Shown piece after piece: positions 1 to 5,817 of a DNA stretch of 9,811 bases; position 1 is the first letter of the stretch; each line of letters begins with the position of its first letter. The DNA comes from Dysgonamonadaceae bacterium. Its GTDB lineage: Bacteria; Bacteroidota; Bacteroidia; Bacteroidales; Azobacteroidaceae. The translations under genes were made by a program, and so were the position numbers. Under the pieces are notes generated by a model. That model ran no database searches, was not told the DNA's origin, and saw only the letters and a list, made by a program, of their open reading frames with translations. Where the stretch lies: the NCBI GenBank assembly GCA_031255425.1, contig JAIRSN010000139.1:1-9811 (forward strand), given 5' to 3'.

Positions 1-273
1 AGTTCTCCGGAAGAAAGAATCCGGTCGAAATGTAGCTTCCGGAGTTCCCCGGAAGAAAGAATTCGGTCGAAAAGTAACTTCCGGGTTTCCCGGAAGAAAG
101 AATTCGGTTGAAAAGTAACTTCCGGGTTTCCCGGAAGAAAGAATTCGGTCGAAAAGTAACTTCCGGGTTTCCCGCAAGTAAGAATCCATTTAAAAAATGG
201 CTTGCGGGACTCCCACAGGGTAAAAATCCATTTAAAAAATACGGTCCGGGGGGGATTGCAAAAAACTTGCGGG
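1..273. repeat. Tandem array of 41-42 bp hairpin-forming repeats
   Basis: Five good units start near positions 5, 48, 89, 130 and 171. A degenerate sixth copy and a lone right arm (266-273) follow. Each unit has an inverted repeat of 8-9 bp around a loop of about 22 bases: 5-13/36-44, 48-55/78-85, 89-96/119-126, 130-137/160-167 and 171-178/201-208. The middle units use CCCGGAAG/CTTCCGGG. Unit 1 uses CTCCGGAAG/CTTCCGGAG, and unit 5 uses CCCGCAAG/CTTGCGGG, so stem changes are compensated on both arms. The period is not a multiple of three, so the array is not a coding repeat. The array may run past the left edge. Its function is unknown. Confidence 0.9.
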
Positions 274-427
274 TTATCGTTTCTCATATTCCTGAAGCGT
301 TTTTATTTTGTGATGTTAATTCCACACAAAAATAAGCAGATTTTTTTAAAAAACAAGGGCGCAACTACTGTTTTTTGGGGGAAGCAGTGTCCCTATGCCG
401 TAGCTAAGCAGATACACCGTACTCTTT

Positions 428-484
428 AAAATACAAAAGACACTGCGTGTCCGCCGCAGCCGCTTTTATATTTTAATGCGGCTG
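428..484 (-). terminator. Probable terminator region of the kdsC-maf operon
   Basis: On the minus strand, downstream of maf, two hairpins follow each other. The first pairs 478-484 with 457-463 (7 bp, AT-only 14-base loop). The second pairs 447-451 with 439-443 (GACAC/GTGTC, 3-base loop) and runs into TTTTGTATTTT on the minus strand. This is a plausible intrinsic terminator, although the second stem is short. The rest of 274-538 shows no credible gene. There is a possible minus-strand -7 element (TATTTTTG) at 327-334, with a TTG 19 bases upstream of it, that would read leftward out of the window; this is weak. Confidence 0.5.
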
Positions 485-538
485 GGATATAATATCTGCA
501 TTATTCATTCAAGGAAAGCAAAAGCAGGCATTGGAGAG

Positions 539-1126
539 TTATCTCTCCCACTCTTTCAGGTGCCGGTACAGCATCCGGACCGGCAAACCCATTACGTTGT
601 AGAACGATCCGGTCAGGCTTTCTACGCCGATGTAGCCGATCCAGTCCTGCACGCCGTACGCGCCTGCCTTGTCGAACGGTGCGTGTTTTTCGACATAATA
701 ATCAATTTCCGCTTTGTCCAGGACGGCAAACCGGACGGAAGAGATGGCGTGGAAGGATTTTTGTTTCTCCTGCGTCGTCAGGCAAACGCCGGTGATCACT
801 TCGTGCGTCCTGCCCGACAGCGCACCAAGCATTTGCCTTGCTTCGCTTGCCCCTGCCGGCTTGCCGTAGACTTTCCCGTCCAACCAGACAATGGTGTCGG
901 CAGTTATCAGCAGGGTGTTGCCGGTGAGAAACGGCAGGTAAGCATCGGCTTTCAGTCCGGCGAGGTAGAGCGGAATGGCTTCGCGGCGCAAATGGCAGGG
1001 ATACGTTTCCTCTATGTCCGGCAAGGTTTTCACTTCGTAGTCCAAGTGCAATCCCGACAACAATTCCCGGCGCCGCGGCGAATTGGAGCCCAATAAAATC
1101 CGGTAGTTTGCTAAATGTTCCAACAT
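539..1126 (-). CDS. maf: Maf family nucleoside triphosphate pyrophosphatase
   Basis: Predicted 195-residue cytosolic enzyme. Maf proteins hydrolyse dTTP/UTP or modified nucleotides to the monophosphate plus pyrophosphate, acting in nucleotide-pool cleaning and linked to division arrest. The family signature GSNSPRRRELL lies at residues 13-23. ITADTIV (74-80) holds the likely catalytic Asp77 and is followed by GKVYGKP, then GRTHEVITGV. The conserved C-terminal block GAYGVQDWIG...GSFYNVMGLPV is intact, so the protein is full length. The start at 1126 puts an AAAGGA-like ribosome site just upstream, overlapping the end of kdsC. A longer in-frame extension would run across kdsC and is not credible. 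The gap to kdsC is 11 bp, so the two are co-transcribed. The stop codon sits in the loop of a 6-bp hairpin (533-538/543-548). The dTTP/UTP subfamily is the likelier assignment, but specificity is inferred. Confidence 0.93.
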   Translation of the reverse strand: MLEHLANYRILLGSNSPRRRELLSGLHLDYEVKTLPDIEETYPCHLRREAIPLYLAGLKADAYLPFLTGNTLLITADTIVWLDGKVYGKPAGASEARQMLGALSGRTHEVITGVCLTTQEKQKSFHAISSVRFAVLDKAEIDYYVEKHAPFDKAGAYGVQDWIGYIGVESLTGSFYNVMGLPVRMLYRHLKEWER

Positions 1127-1137
1127 AAAATCCTTTA

Positions 1138-1659
1138 TTACCAGCCGAAAGCGTCCGACTTCATCCATTTCCCCTGCGCCTTCAGTACCTGTTCGATTAC
1201 GTCGCGCCCGACACCCAGTCCGCCGCCCTTGTGCGAGATATATTTGGCGATCGCTTTGATTTCGGGAACGGCGTCCGCGGGGCAGGCGGGCAAGCCGACC
1301 CGTTCCATAATTTCGTAATCCGGAATATCGTCGCCGACATAGCAAATCTCCTCCGGACGCAGCCCGGTTTTCTGAAGGAAGTCGTTAAATTCATCCAGCT
1401 TGTATCTTGCTTTCAGGTAGATGTATCGAAACCCAAGGCTTTCGAAGCGTTTCCTCACCGCGACGGAGTCGCCTCCCGTGATGATTCCGAGTTGGAATCC
1501 CTGTTTTGCAGCCAGTTGCATGGCATACCCGTCTTTCGTGTTGATCACGCGCATGGGTTCGCCGGAGGGATGCAGCGGGATGGAATCGGGCGAAAGCACT
1601 CCATCCACATCGAAGAGAAAGGCTTTCACTTTTGTTAAATCGTAATTGATGTTACTCAT
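1138..1659 (-). CDS. kdsC: 3-deoxy-D-manno-octulosonate 8-phosphate phosphatase (KdsC, HAD family)
   Basis: Predicted 173-residue HAD phosphatase that removes phosphate from Kdo-8-phosphate to give Kdo for the lipopolysaccharide core, in the cytosol. HAD motif I is FDVDGVL, with nucleophile Asp17 and Asp19. Motif II is ITGG around Thr61. The motif III Lys is near residue 87. Motif IV is GDDIPDYE (109-116). The C-terminal glycine-rich segment HKGGGLGVGRDVIEQV matches the KdsC flap. The length fits the cap-less C0 subfamily, which works as a tetramer. The start at 1659 (MSNINYDL) is chosen over an extension eight residues longer because it leaves room for the -7 elements just upstream. It is the first gene of a two-gene unit with maf, a common pairing in Bacteroidales. 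Confidence 0.92.
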   Translation of the reverse strand: MSNINYDLTKVKAFLFDVDGVLSPDSIPLHPSGEPMRVINTKDGYAMQLAAKQGFQLGIITGGDSVAVRKRFESLGFRYIYLKARYKLDEFNDFLQKTGLRPEEICYVGDDIPDYEIMERVGLPACPADAVPEIKAIAKYISHKGGGLGVGRDVIEQVLKAQGKWMKSDAFGW

Positions 1660-1680
1660 AAAAATAGTTTGATAGGGTTG

Positions 1681-1698
1681 CAAAATTAAACAAAATTA
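1681..1698 (-). promoter_or_regulatory. Candidate kdsC-maf promoter (-7 elements)
   Basis: Read on the minus strand, TAATTTTG occurs twice, at 1691-1698 and 1681-1688, ten bases apart. Both fit the Bacteroidota -7 consensus TAnnTTTG. They lie about 20-40 bases upstream of the kdsC start. No clear -33 TTTG is seen at the right spacing, so which copy works, or whether both do, is undecided. Confidence 0.45.
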
Positions 1699-1704
1699 CC
1701 GGTT

Positions 1705-1758
1705 AAAAAGAGGAAGCGCGGGACTTTTCGCTTTCAACAGGCTAAATCCCACGCTCCC
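1705..1758 (-). terminator. Terminator of the uxuA-rsmI-lipoprotein operon
   Basis: On the minus strand, AGCG-T-GGGA (1755-1747) pairs with TCCC-G-CGCT (1723-1715), eight pairs around one mismatch. Flanking G/C pairs are possible. The loop is about 23 bases. CTCTTTTTAA follows. It sits 26 bases beyond the lipoprotein stop and just before the kdsC promoter, which separates the two minus-strand units. Confidence 0.55.
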
Positions 1759-1784
1759 CGGACAAACATTTTGCTTATACCTTC

Positions 1785-2642
1785 TTACATTTCCACCTGA
1801 ATGACCAGGTATTTGGTCAAACTCCAGAAGTTACGGGAGTCGAGAATGCGCAATTCCTCTTCGCCGGCATTTTTCACAAACTCGTAAGACCCTTCGGGGT
1901 GCTTGGAAATAAGTTTGCCCTTTTTGGCGTACAAAGGAATGACTTTCAGCGAGGTTTTATCTTCCGGGATAAAATAATTCCGGTCGAAATCGCTGCCTAA
2001 TTGCCCGCGCACCACGATTTTCTGCTTTTTCAATTCGCCCGATGTCCCGAAGCAGTAATACACGCGGTTGATTTCCGCCTGCTGCTGCGAGATTGTGCTT
2101 TGCTGCGCGCTGGACTGTGCGGCAAGCGCCTGCACATCGTTCGACAAGTTGGTCACATTTGCGCTCAGTTCGGCAATCTGCACATCTTTCTTTTCCAGCT
2201 CGTCGCGCATGGCTACCAGCGCGGTTGTTTTTTCTTCCAGTTCGCTGCGCAGGTTTTCCAGCGTTTTCGATAATTGGGCAGAGTTGATTTTCGAGGAATT
2301 CAATTTCTTTTCCAAGTCGGCGATTTGTTGCCGGTTTTTATCCAGCGTTTCCGTCACGAATTTCATACTGCTTTGAATCCGTTCGCGGGAGGAGGGGGTT
2401 AATTCTCCCGGCTCGCCGGACTGGACGGACAGGTAATTTTCCGCCGATTTGATGCTTCTGAAATTGTCTTCAATCTCGTTGAGCAAGCTCAGAATCTGGT
2501 CTAATTCGGTATTTGCCTGAGTATTGGCAACGCCAAGCGAATCGTTTTGCGCCTGAAGTTTCTTGTATTCGGAGGAATTTTTCACGCAGGAAGCCAGCGC
2601 GAAAGCGAATACCACCACACAGAATAAAACAGTCTTTTTCAT
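1785..2642 (-). CDS. Coiled-coil envelope lipoprotein (possibly Cbp1-like)
   Basis: Predicted 285-residue lipoprotein. Residues 1-18 form a signal peptide ending in the lipobox LASC with Cys19. Residues about 23-65 and 95-195 are heptad-rich, polar and Glu/Lys/Gln-rich, so they should form long coiled coils. A compact C-terminal domain (about 195-285) starts YYCFGT and ends HPEGSYEFV...NFWSLTKYLVIQV. From memory this layout resembles Bacteroidales proteins annotated as Cbp1-type collagen-binding adhesins, but I cannot confirm that and the role is open. No acidic surface-export signal directly follows Cys19, so a periplasm-facing position is possible. The start at 2642 is set by the signal peptide; a longer in-frame extension would run through rsmI. 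It lies 20 bp after rsmI as the last gene of that operon. Confidence 0.85.
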   Translation of the reverse strand: MKKTVLFCVVVFAFALASCVKNSSEYKKLQAQNDSLGVANTQANTELDQILSLLNEIEDNFRSIKSAENYLSVQSGEPGELTPSSRERIQSSMKFVTETLDKNRQQIADLEKKLNSSKINSAQLSKTLENLRSELEEKTTALVAMRDELEKKDVQIAELSANVTNLSNDVQALAAQSSAQQSTISQQQAEINRVYYCFGTSGELKKQKIVVRGQLGSDFDRNYFIPEDKTSLKVIPLYAKKGKLISKHPEGSYEFVKNAGEEELRILDSRNFWSLTKYLVIQVEM

Positions 2643-2662
2643 TGATTTATTATTTAAATTAA

Positions 2663-3358
2663 TTAGGTAAAACATTTCTTTTTCTCTTTTTCTTTTCCGG
2701 CTATTACCAAAACAAATTCTCCCCGCGGTTCGTTCACGGTGAAGTGAGAAATTAGTTCTTTTAGCGACCCCCGCACGGTTTCTTCGTGCAGTTTGGACAG
2801 TTCCCGCGACGCCGAAGCCTGCCGGTCTTCGCCCAGGTATCCGGCTAATTGCGCCAGGGTCTTCACGATCCGGAGGGGCGATTCGTAGATCACCAGCGTC
2901 CGGGTTTCGAGCGCCAACTCCTTCAACCGGGATTGGCGTCCCTTCTTCGGGGGCAGGAATCCTTCGAAGGAAAAGCGGTCGGAGGGCAGTCCCGAATCGA
3001 CCAGCGCCGGAACGAACGCCGTGGCGCCGGGCAAACATTCGACGGCGATTCCCTGCCGGATACATTCCCGTACCAGCAGGAATCCCGGGTCGGAAATTCC
3101 GGGAGTCCCGGCGTCGGAAACCAGCGCAATGTCCTTTCCCGCTTTCAGGAGCGAAACAATCTGCCCGGTGGTCTGGTGTTCGTTGAACTTGTGATGGGGC
3201 TGCATCCGGTTCTGTATTTCAAAATGCTTCAAGAGGAAACCCGTCGTCCGTGTATCTTCGGCAAGGATCAGCGCGACGGCTTTCAACAGCCGGACGGCAC
3301 GGAAGGTCAGATCTTCCAGGTTGCCTATGGGGGTGGGGATTAAATAGAGTTTCGACAT
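2663..3358 (-). CDS. rsmI: 16S rRNA (cytidine1402-2'-O)-methyltransferase RsmI
   Basis: Predicted 231-residue SAM-dependent enzyme that 2'-O-methylates C1402 in the decoding centre of 16S rRNA. The tetrapyrrole-methylase fold is clear. The N-terminus is LYLIPTPIGNLEDLTFRA; AEDTRTTG is at 33-40, SDAGTPGISDPG at 81-92, LPGATAFVPALVDSG at 109-123, and a GRQSRL turn follows FEGFLPPKKG. The protein ends soon after the second domain, so it is shorter than the E. coli enzyme (about 286 residues) and lacks that C-terminal extension; short versions are usual in Bacteroidota. The gene has a good Shine-Dalgarno site (GGAAGGAT just before the ATG), stronger than others in this window. It lies 29 bp after uxuA and 20 bp before the lipoprotein gene. 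Confidence 0.94.
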   Translation of the reverse strand: MSKLYLIPTPIGNLEDLTFRAVRLLKAVALILAEDTRTTGFLLKHFEIQNRMQPHHKFNEHQTTGQIVSLLKAGKDIALVSDAGTPGISDPGFLLVRECIRQGIAVECLPGATAFVPALVDSGLPSDRFSFEGFLPPKKGRQSRLKELALETRTLVIYESPLRIVKTLAQLAGYLGEDRQASASRELSKLHEETVRGSLKELISHFTVNEPRGEFVLVIAGKEKEKKKCFT

Positions 3359-3387
3359 GGTATCCTTCCGGGGGTTTTGAATATCCG

Positions 3388-4539
3388 TTACACAGCCGCC
3401 ATCATTCCCGATACTTCGCCCAGCGCTTTCATCCGCCCGAGGAACGAATAGCCGGGGTTGTACGGTTTTTCAATATCCGTCAGCATCAGCGGACCGTGGT
3501 CGACCCGCATGGGGAGGTGCGGCATCGCCTTGAATATTTTTATCAACTCCAGCAGGTGCCCGCGTCCTTCCAGGTGGGACGCTTCTACAAAATCGCCGTT
3601 GGGGAAAACGTGCGTGCTTCGCAGGTGGACGAAATGCGTCCGGTGAGCGAACTTCCGTGCCAGAGCGACTACATCGTTGTGGATGCCGGCGCTCAGCGAA
3701 CCGGCGCAGAACGTCAATCCGTTGTGCGGACTGTCTACCGCCTTCAAAAACCAGTCGATGTCTTCCTCGCAGGTGACGATTCGCGGCAGTCCCAAAACGG
3801 GGAAGGGAGGGTCGTCGGGATGCACGCACAGGTTCACGCCGTATGCTTCGGCGACAGGAATTACCTGCTCCAGAAAGTACTTGAAATTCTCCCGCAACTG
3901 GTGTTTGTCAATGTCCTTGTAGTCGTCCAGGAGCCGGTTGAAGATAGCGACCGGATTTTTGTCGCCTTCCTTGATGTTGCCGTTCACGAATCCCTGCGTT
4001 TTGACGATGATGGCGTCGATCAACTCGTCTTTCTCTTTTTCCGAAATGACGGTATCCAGTTCCCGGGCTTTTTCCAGGATACCGGGGTCGTAATCCTTTT
4101 CCGCCCCGCGCCTTTTCAGGATATAAATATCGAAATAGGCAAACCGCACCCGGTCGAAGTACAGGGCATAGACGCCGCTGTCCTGCTTCTTGTTCAAATC
4201 GGTGCGGATCCAGTCGATGACCGGCATAAAATTATAACAAACCGTCCGGACATTCGATTTCCCCAGGTTTGCCAAACTGATTTTGTAGTTCTCTATCAAC
4301 CGGTCGCGGTCTTTTCCGCCGTATTTGATGCTTTCCGAAACCGGCAGGCTTTCGACGACCGACCACCGCAAGCCGGCATTTTCGATGTACTGTTTCAGGT
4401 CGTTGATGTCTTCCACGGTCCAAATTTCGCCGTTCGGCACCTGATGCAGGGCGGTCACGATTCCTTCCACCCCAATCTGTTTTAAATCGGAAAGGGTGAT
4501 CCTGTCATTTTTCCCAAACCATCTCCACGTTTTTTCCAT
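3388..4539 (-). CDS. uxuA: D-mannonate dehydratase UxuA
   Basis: Predicted 383-residue cytosolic enzyme that converts D-mannonate to 2-keto-3-deoxy-D-gluconate in the glucuronate (hexuronate) degradation path. The N-terminus WRWFGKNDRITLSDLKQIGVEGIVTALH is typical. Likely metal ligands and active-site residues lie in HPDDPP (240-245), GLTFCAGS (274-281, Cys278), HFVHLR (302-307, His305) and RVDHG (345-349, Asp347). Length is close to the E. coli protein (394), so it is intact. It is the first gene of the uxuA-rsmI-lipoprotein unit and diverges from trmN6. Partner genes for hexuronate use (uxuB, uxaC, kdgK, kdgA) are not in view. Upstream of the start lies an A-rich minus-strand leader without a clear Shine-Dalgarno site, and no TAnnTTTG element was found for this direction. 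Confidence 0.96.
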   Translation of the reverse strand: MEKTWRWFGKNDRITLSDLKQIGVEGIVTALHQVPNGEIWTVEDINDLKQYIENAGLRWSVVESLPVSESIKYGGKDRDRLIENYKISLANLGKSNVRTVCYNFMPVIDWIRTDLNKKQDSGVYALYFDRVRFAYFDIYILKRRGAEKDYDPGILEKARELDTVISEKEKDELIDAIIVKTQGFVNGNIKEGDKNPVAIFNRLLDDYKDIDKHQLRENFKYFLEQVIPVAEAYGVNLCVHPDDPPFPVLGLPRIVTCEEDIDWFLKAVDSPHNGLTFCAGSLSAGIHNDVVALARKFAHRTHFVHLRSTHVFPNGDFVEASHLEGRGHLLELIKIFKAMPHLPMRVDHGPLMLTDIEKPYNPGYSFLGRMKALGEVSGMMAAV

Positions 4540-4590
4540 ATTCTCTTTTTTTTATGTTATTTCGTGCGCAATTTACGAATATTTCTCCAA

Positions 4591-4598
4591 TATATTTG
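4591..4598 (+). promoter_or_regulatory. Promoter -7 element of trmN6
   Basis: TATATTTG matches TAnnTTTG exactly. It is 57 bases before the trmN6 ATG, in the gap between the divergent uxuA and trmN6 genes. No convincing -33 element was found. Its position downstream of an in-frame ATG at 4554 argues that translation starts at 4656. Confidence 0.6.
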
Positions 4599-4655
4599 TA
4601 TCTTCGCTTTCCTGATGAAAAAAAGCAGTTGTTTTCGTTCTTAATCCGGATTGAC

Positions 4656-5372
4656 ATGTCTAATTCCTTTTTCTATTTCAAACAGTTCACCGTTTACCAT
4701 GATTTATGCGCCATGAAAGTCGGCACCGACGGCGTTCTGTTGGGCGCCTGGACCGACTGTGGAAATGCCGCGAACATCCTGGACGTGGGGAGCGGTTCCG
4801 GACTGATTGCGCTGATGTTAGCCCAACGCTCCGGGGCTTCGATCGACGCCGTCGACATTGACGGAAACGCTTGCGAACAGAGCGCGGTTAACTTTGGAAA
4901 TTCCCCTTTCGCAGCGCGGTTAAAAATCCACCGGGTTGATTTCAATGCCTACTTTCCCGCGGTCAGGTACGACCTGATCGTATCGAATCCGCCTTACTTT
5001 GCCCGTTCCCTGAAGTCGCCGGACGCCGGACGTTGCGTTGCCCGGCACGCAGAAAAACTCTCCTTCGAAGACCTGTTCGGGAAAAGCGCCGCCTTATTAA
5101 CCGGCAAGGGCAGGTTGTCGCTGATATTACCCGCCGACACGTTCGACCGGATACAGTCCATCGCCGGAGAAAACAACTTATTCCTCCGCCGGAAAACAAC
5201 GGTAAGACCCCATGCCGCCTCGCCCCCCAAAAGGATTCTGCTGGAATATTCTAAGGAAAAAACGCAGCCGGAAGAGGATGAACTGCTGATCGAGAAAGCC
5301 CCCCGCGTTTACAGCGACGAATACAGGGCATTGACAAGCGATTATTATCCGGACAGACCGTTCCGCTGCTGA
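4656..5372 (+). CDS. trmN6: tRNA1(Val) (adenine37-N6)-methyltransferase
   Basis: Predicted 238-residue SAM-dependent enzyme of the YfiC/TrmN6 family, which methylates N6 of A37 in tRNA1Val. The N-terminal FKQFTVYHDLCAMKVGTDGVLLGAW (8-32) is characteristic. The SAM-binding motif I is LDVGSGSGLIALM (42-54), with acidic motif II at AVDIDG (65-70). The N6-adenine catalytic motif NPPY is at 111-114. Length matches E. coli (about 245), so it is full length. The start at 4656 is chosen from family length and from the promoter; an in-frame ATG at 4554 would add 34 atypical residues. It stands alone, divergent from uxuA and followed by a 445-base gap. Related small-RNA or glycosyl N6-methyltransferases share NPPY, but the N-terminal block favours TrmN6. 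Confidence 0.93.
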   Translation: MSNSFFYFKQFTVYHDLCAMKVGTDGVLLGAWTDCGNAANILDVGSGSGLIALMLAQRSGASIDAVDIDGNACEQSAVNFGNSPFAARLKIHRVDFNAYFPAVRYDLIVSNPPYFARSLKSPDAGRCVARHAEKLSFEDLFGKSAALLTGKGRLSLILPADTFDRIQSIAGENNLFLRRKTTVRPHAASPPKRILLEYSKEKTQPEEDELLIEKAPRVYSDEYRALTSDYYPDRPFRC

Positions 5373-5459
5373 AAAGAATCCGGCACCCGCCGTTTGTATT
5401 CAGGCGTTGCTGTTTTTTCAAAAAAAAACCGAACAGACTATAAATATCAAATATTGTTG

Positions 5460-5467
5460 TATATTTG
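5460..5467 (+). promoter_or_regulatory. Candidate promoter for the structured leader and downstream cluster
   Basis: A second exact TATATTTG, in an AT-rich stretch about 90 bases after trmN6. A transcript would start near 5474 and run through the folded element at 5568-5715. No other good TAnnTTTG site was found between here and the first cluster gene at 5818, so it may drive that cluster as well. The -33 region is poor. Confidence 0.45.
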
Positions 5468-5567
5468 TGCAACGTTTTAAACATGATTTTGCCCATGAAA
5501 TAAAAAATATATTTTGCGAAACAGCAAACAGACATTTTAGAATAAAAATAGCGATTGCGTTATTCTT

Positions 5568-5715
5568 GGTAGTTCATCTTACCACAAAAAGCTCCTTCAA
5601 GAGTTATCATATCGGGAATAAGTCAGCGTGCGTCGTGTATGCGGCGTGGAACGACTTGTCAGATATGATAGGCGTGGTAACCTGAACACCGGACAGGTCT
5701 TCCACGCTATTTTTA
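5568..5715 (+). ncRNA. Structured RNA element with competing rod and terminator folds
   Basis: Fold A is a rod. GGT 5568-5570 pairs with 5688-5690, GTTCA 5572-5576 with 5683-5687, TTACCAC 5579-5585 with GTGGTAA 5674-5680, and TATCATATC 5605-5613 with GATATGATA 5662-5670. That is 24 Watson-Crick pairs, with a bulged A5571, a 2x2 internal loop and a one-sided bulge near 5586-5604. Fold B pairs GCGTGGAA 5644-5651 with TTCCACGC 5700-5707 and GACTTGTC 5653-5660 with GACAGGTC 5692-5699, separated by a bulged C5652, and is followed by ATTTTTAT. It therefore looks like an intrinsic terminator. The arms interleave, so both full folds cannot coexist; the inner 9-bp rod stem alone could form an H-type pseudoknot with fold B. 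It may be a leader attenuator of the downstream cluster or an independent small RNA. I do not recognise a known family. Confidence 0.55.
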
Positions 5716-5737
5716 TGCAGAATCTAACACGAAGAAA

Positions 5738-5759
5738 AGTCGTTCAACCCTCAACGATT
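5738..5759 (+). other. Small hairpin in the leader before the five-gene cluster
   Basis: AGTCGTT (5738-5744) pairs with AACGATT (5753-5759) around an 8-base loop: seven pairs, one of them G-T. It lies between the terminator-like hairpin and the first cluster start codon. The rest of 5716-5817 is AT-rich with no promoter consensus that I could find and no Shine-Dalgarno site before 5818. Confidence 0.3.
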
Positions 5760-5817
5760 ATCAAATAAAAATAATATAAACGCCATTTGTGGGTTCGTGG
5801 CATAAGACTTTATAGTA

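Noticed and set aside
1..208. CRISPR array
   Set aside because: The 41-42 bp units are alike along their whole length, loops included. There are no unique spacers between conserved repeats.
108..429. Two 75-codon open frames across the repeats
   Set aside because: They are made by the repeat sequence itself. The period is not a multiple of three, so the frame shifts between units, and there is no recognisable protein or ribosome site.
476..1096. 206-codon plus-strand frame opposite maf
   Set aside because: It is the antisense shadow of a GC-rich, clearly conserved gene and has no family features.
1127..1345. N-terminal extension of Maf
   Set aside because: It would overlap kdsC by about 200 bases and is Arg-rich shadow sequence. 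The family N-terminus begins at the ATG at 1126.
2643..3065. N-terminal extension of the coiled-coil lipoprotein
   Set aside because: It would overlap rsmI, whereas the ATG at 2642 gives a perfect lipoprotein signal peptide.
3250..4485. 411-codon plus-strand frame opposite uxuA and rsmI
   Set aside because: Long, but antisense to intact UxuA with all catalytic motifs. Its translation is rich in Gln, Val and Phe typical of a shadow, and it spans two real genes.
5407..5685. 92-codon plus-strand frame in the intergenic region
   Set aside because: No ribosome site or family, AT-driven composition, and it runs through the paired RNA element.
5568..5715. HDV-like ribozyme, 6S RNA, SRP RNA or tmRNA
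   Set aside because: Helix order differs from HDV. The 5' and 3' ends do not form a 6S closing stem with a central bubble. The conserved SRP helix-8 and tmRNA tag or tRNA-like ends are not seen.
5738..5760. tRNA T-arm (GTTCAA-like)
   Set aside because: The flanks do not pair as a 5-bp T stem with a 7-base loop, and no acceptor or anticodon arm is found.
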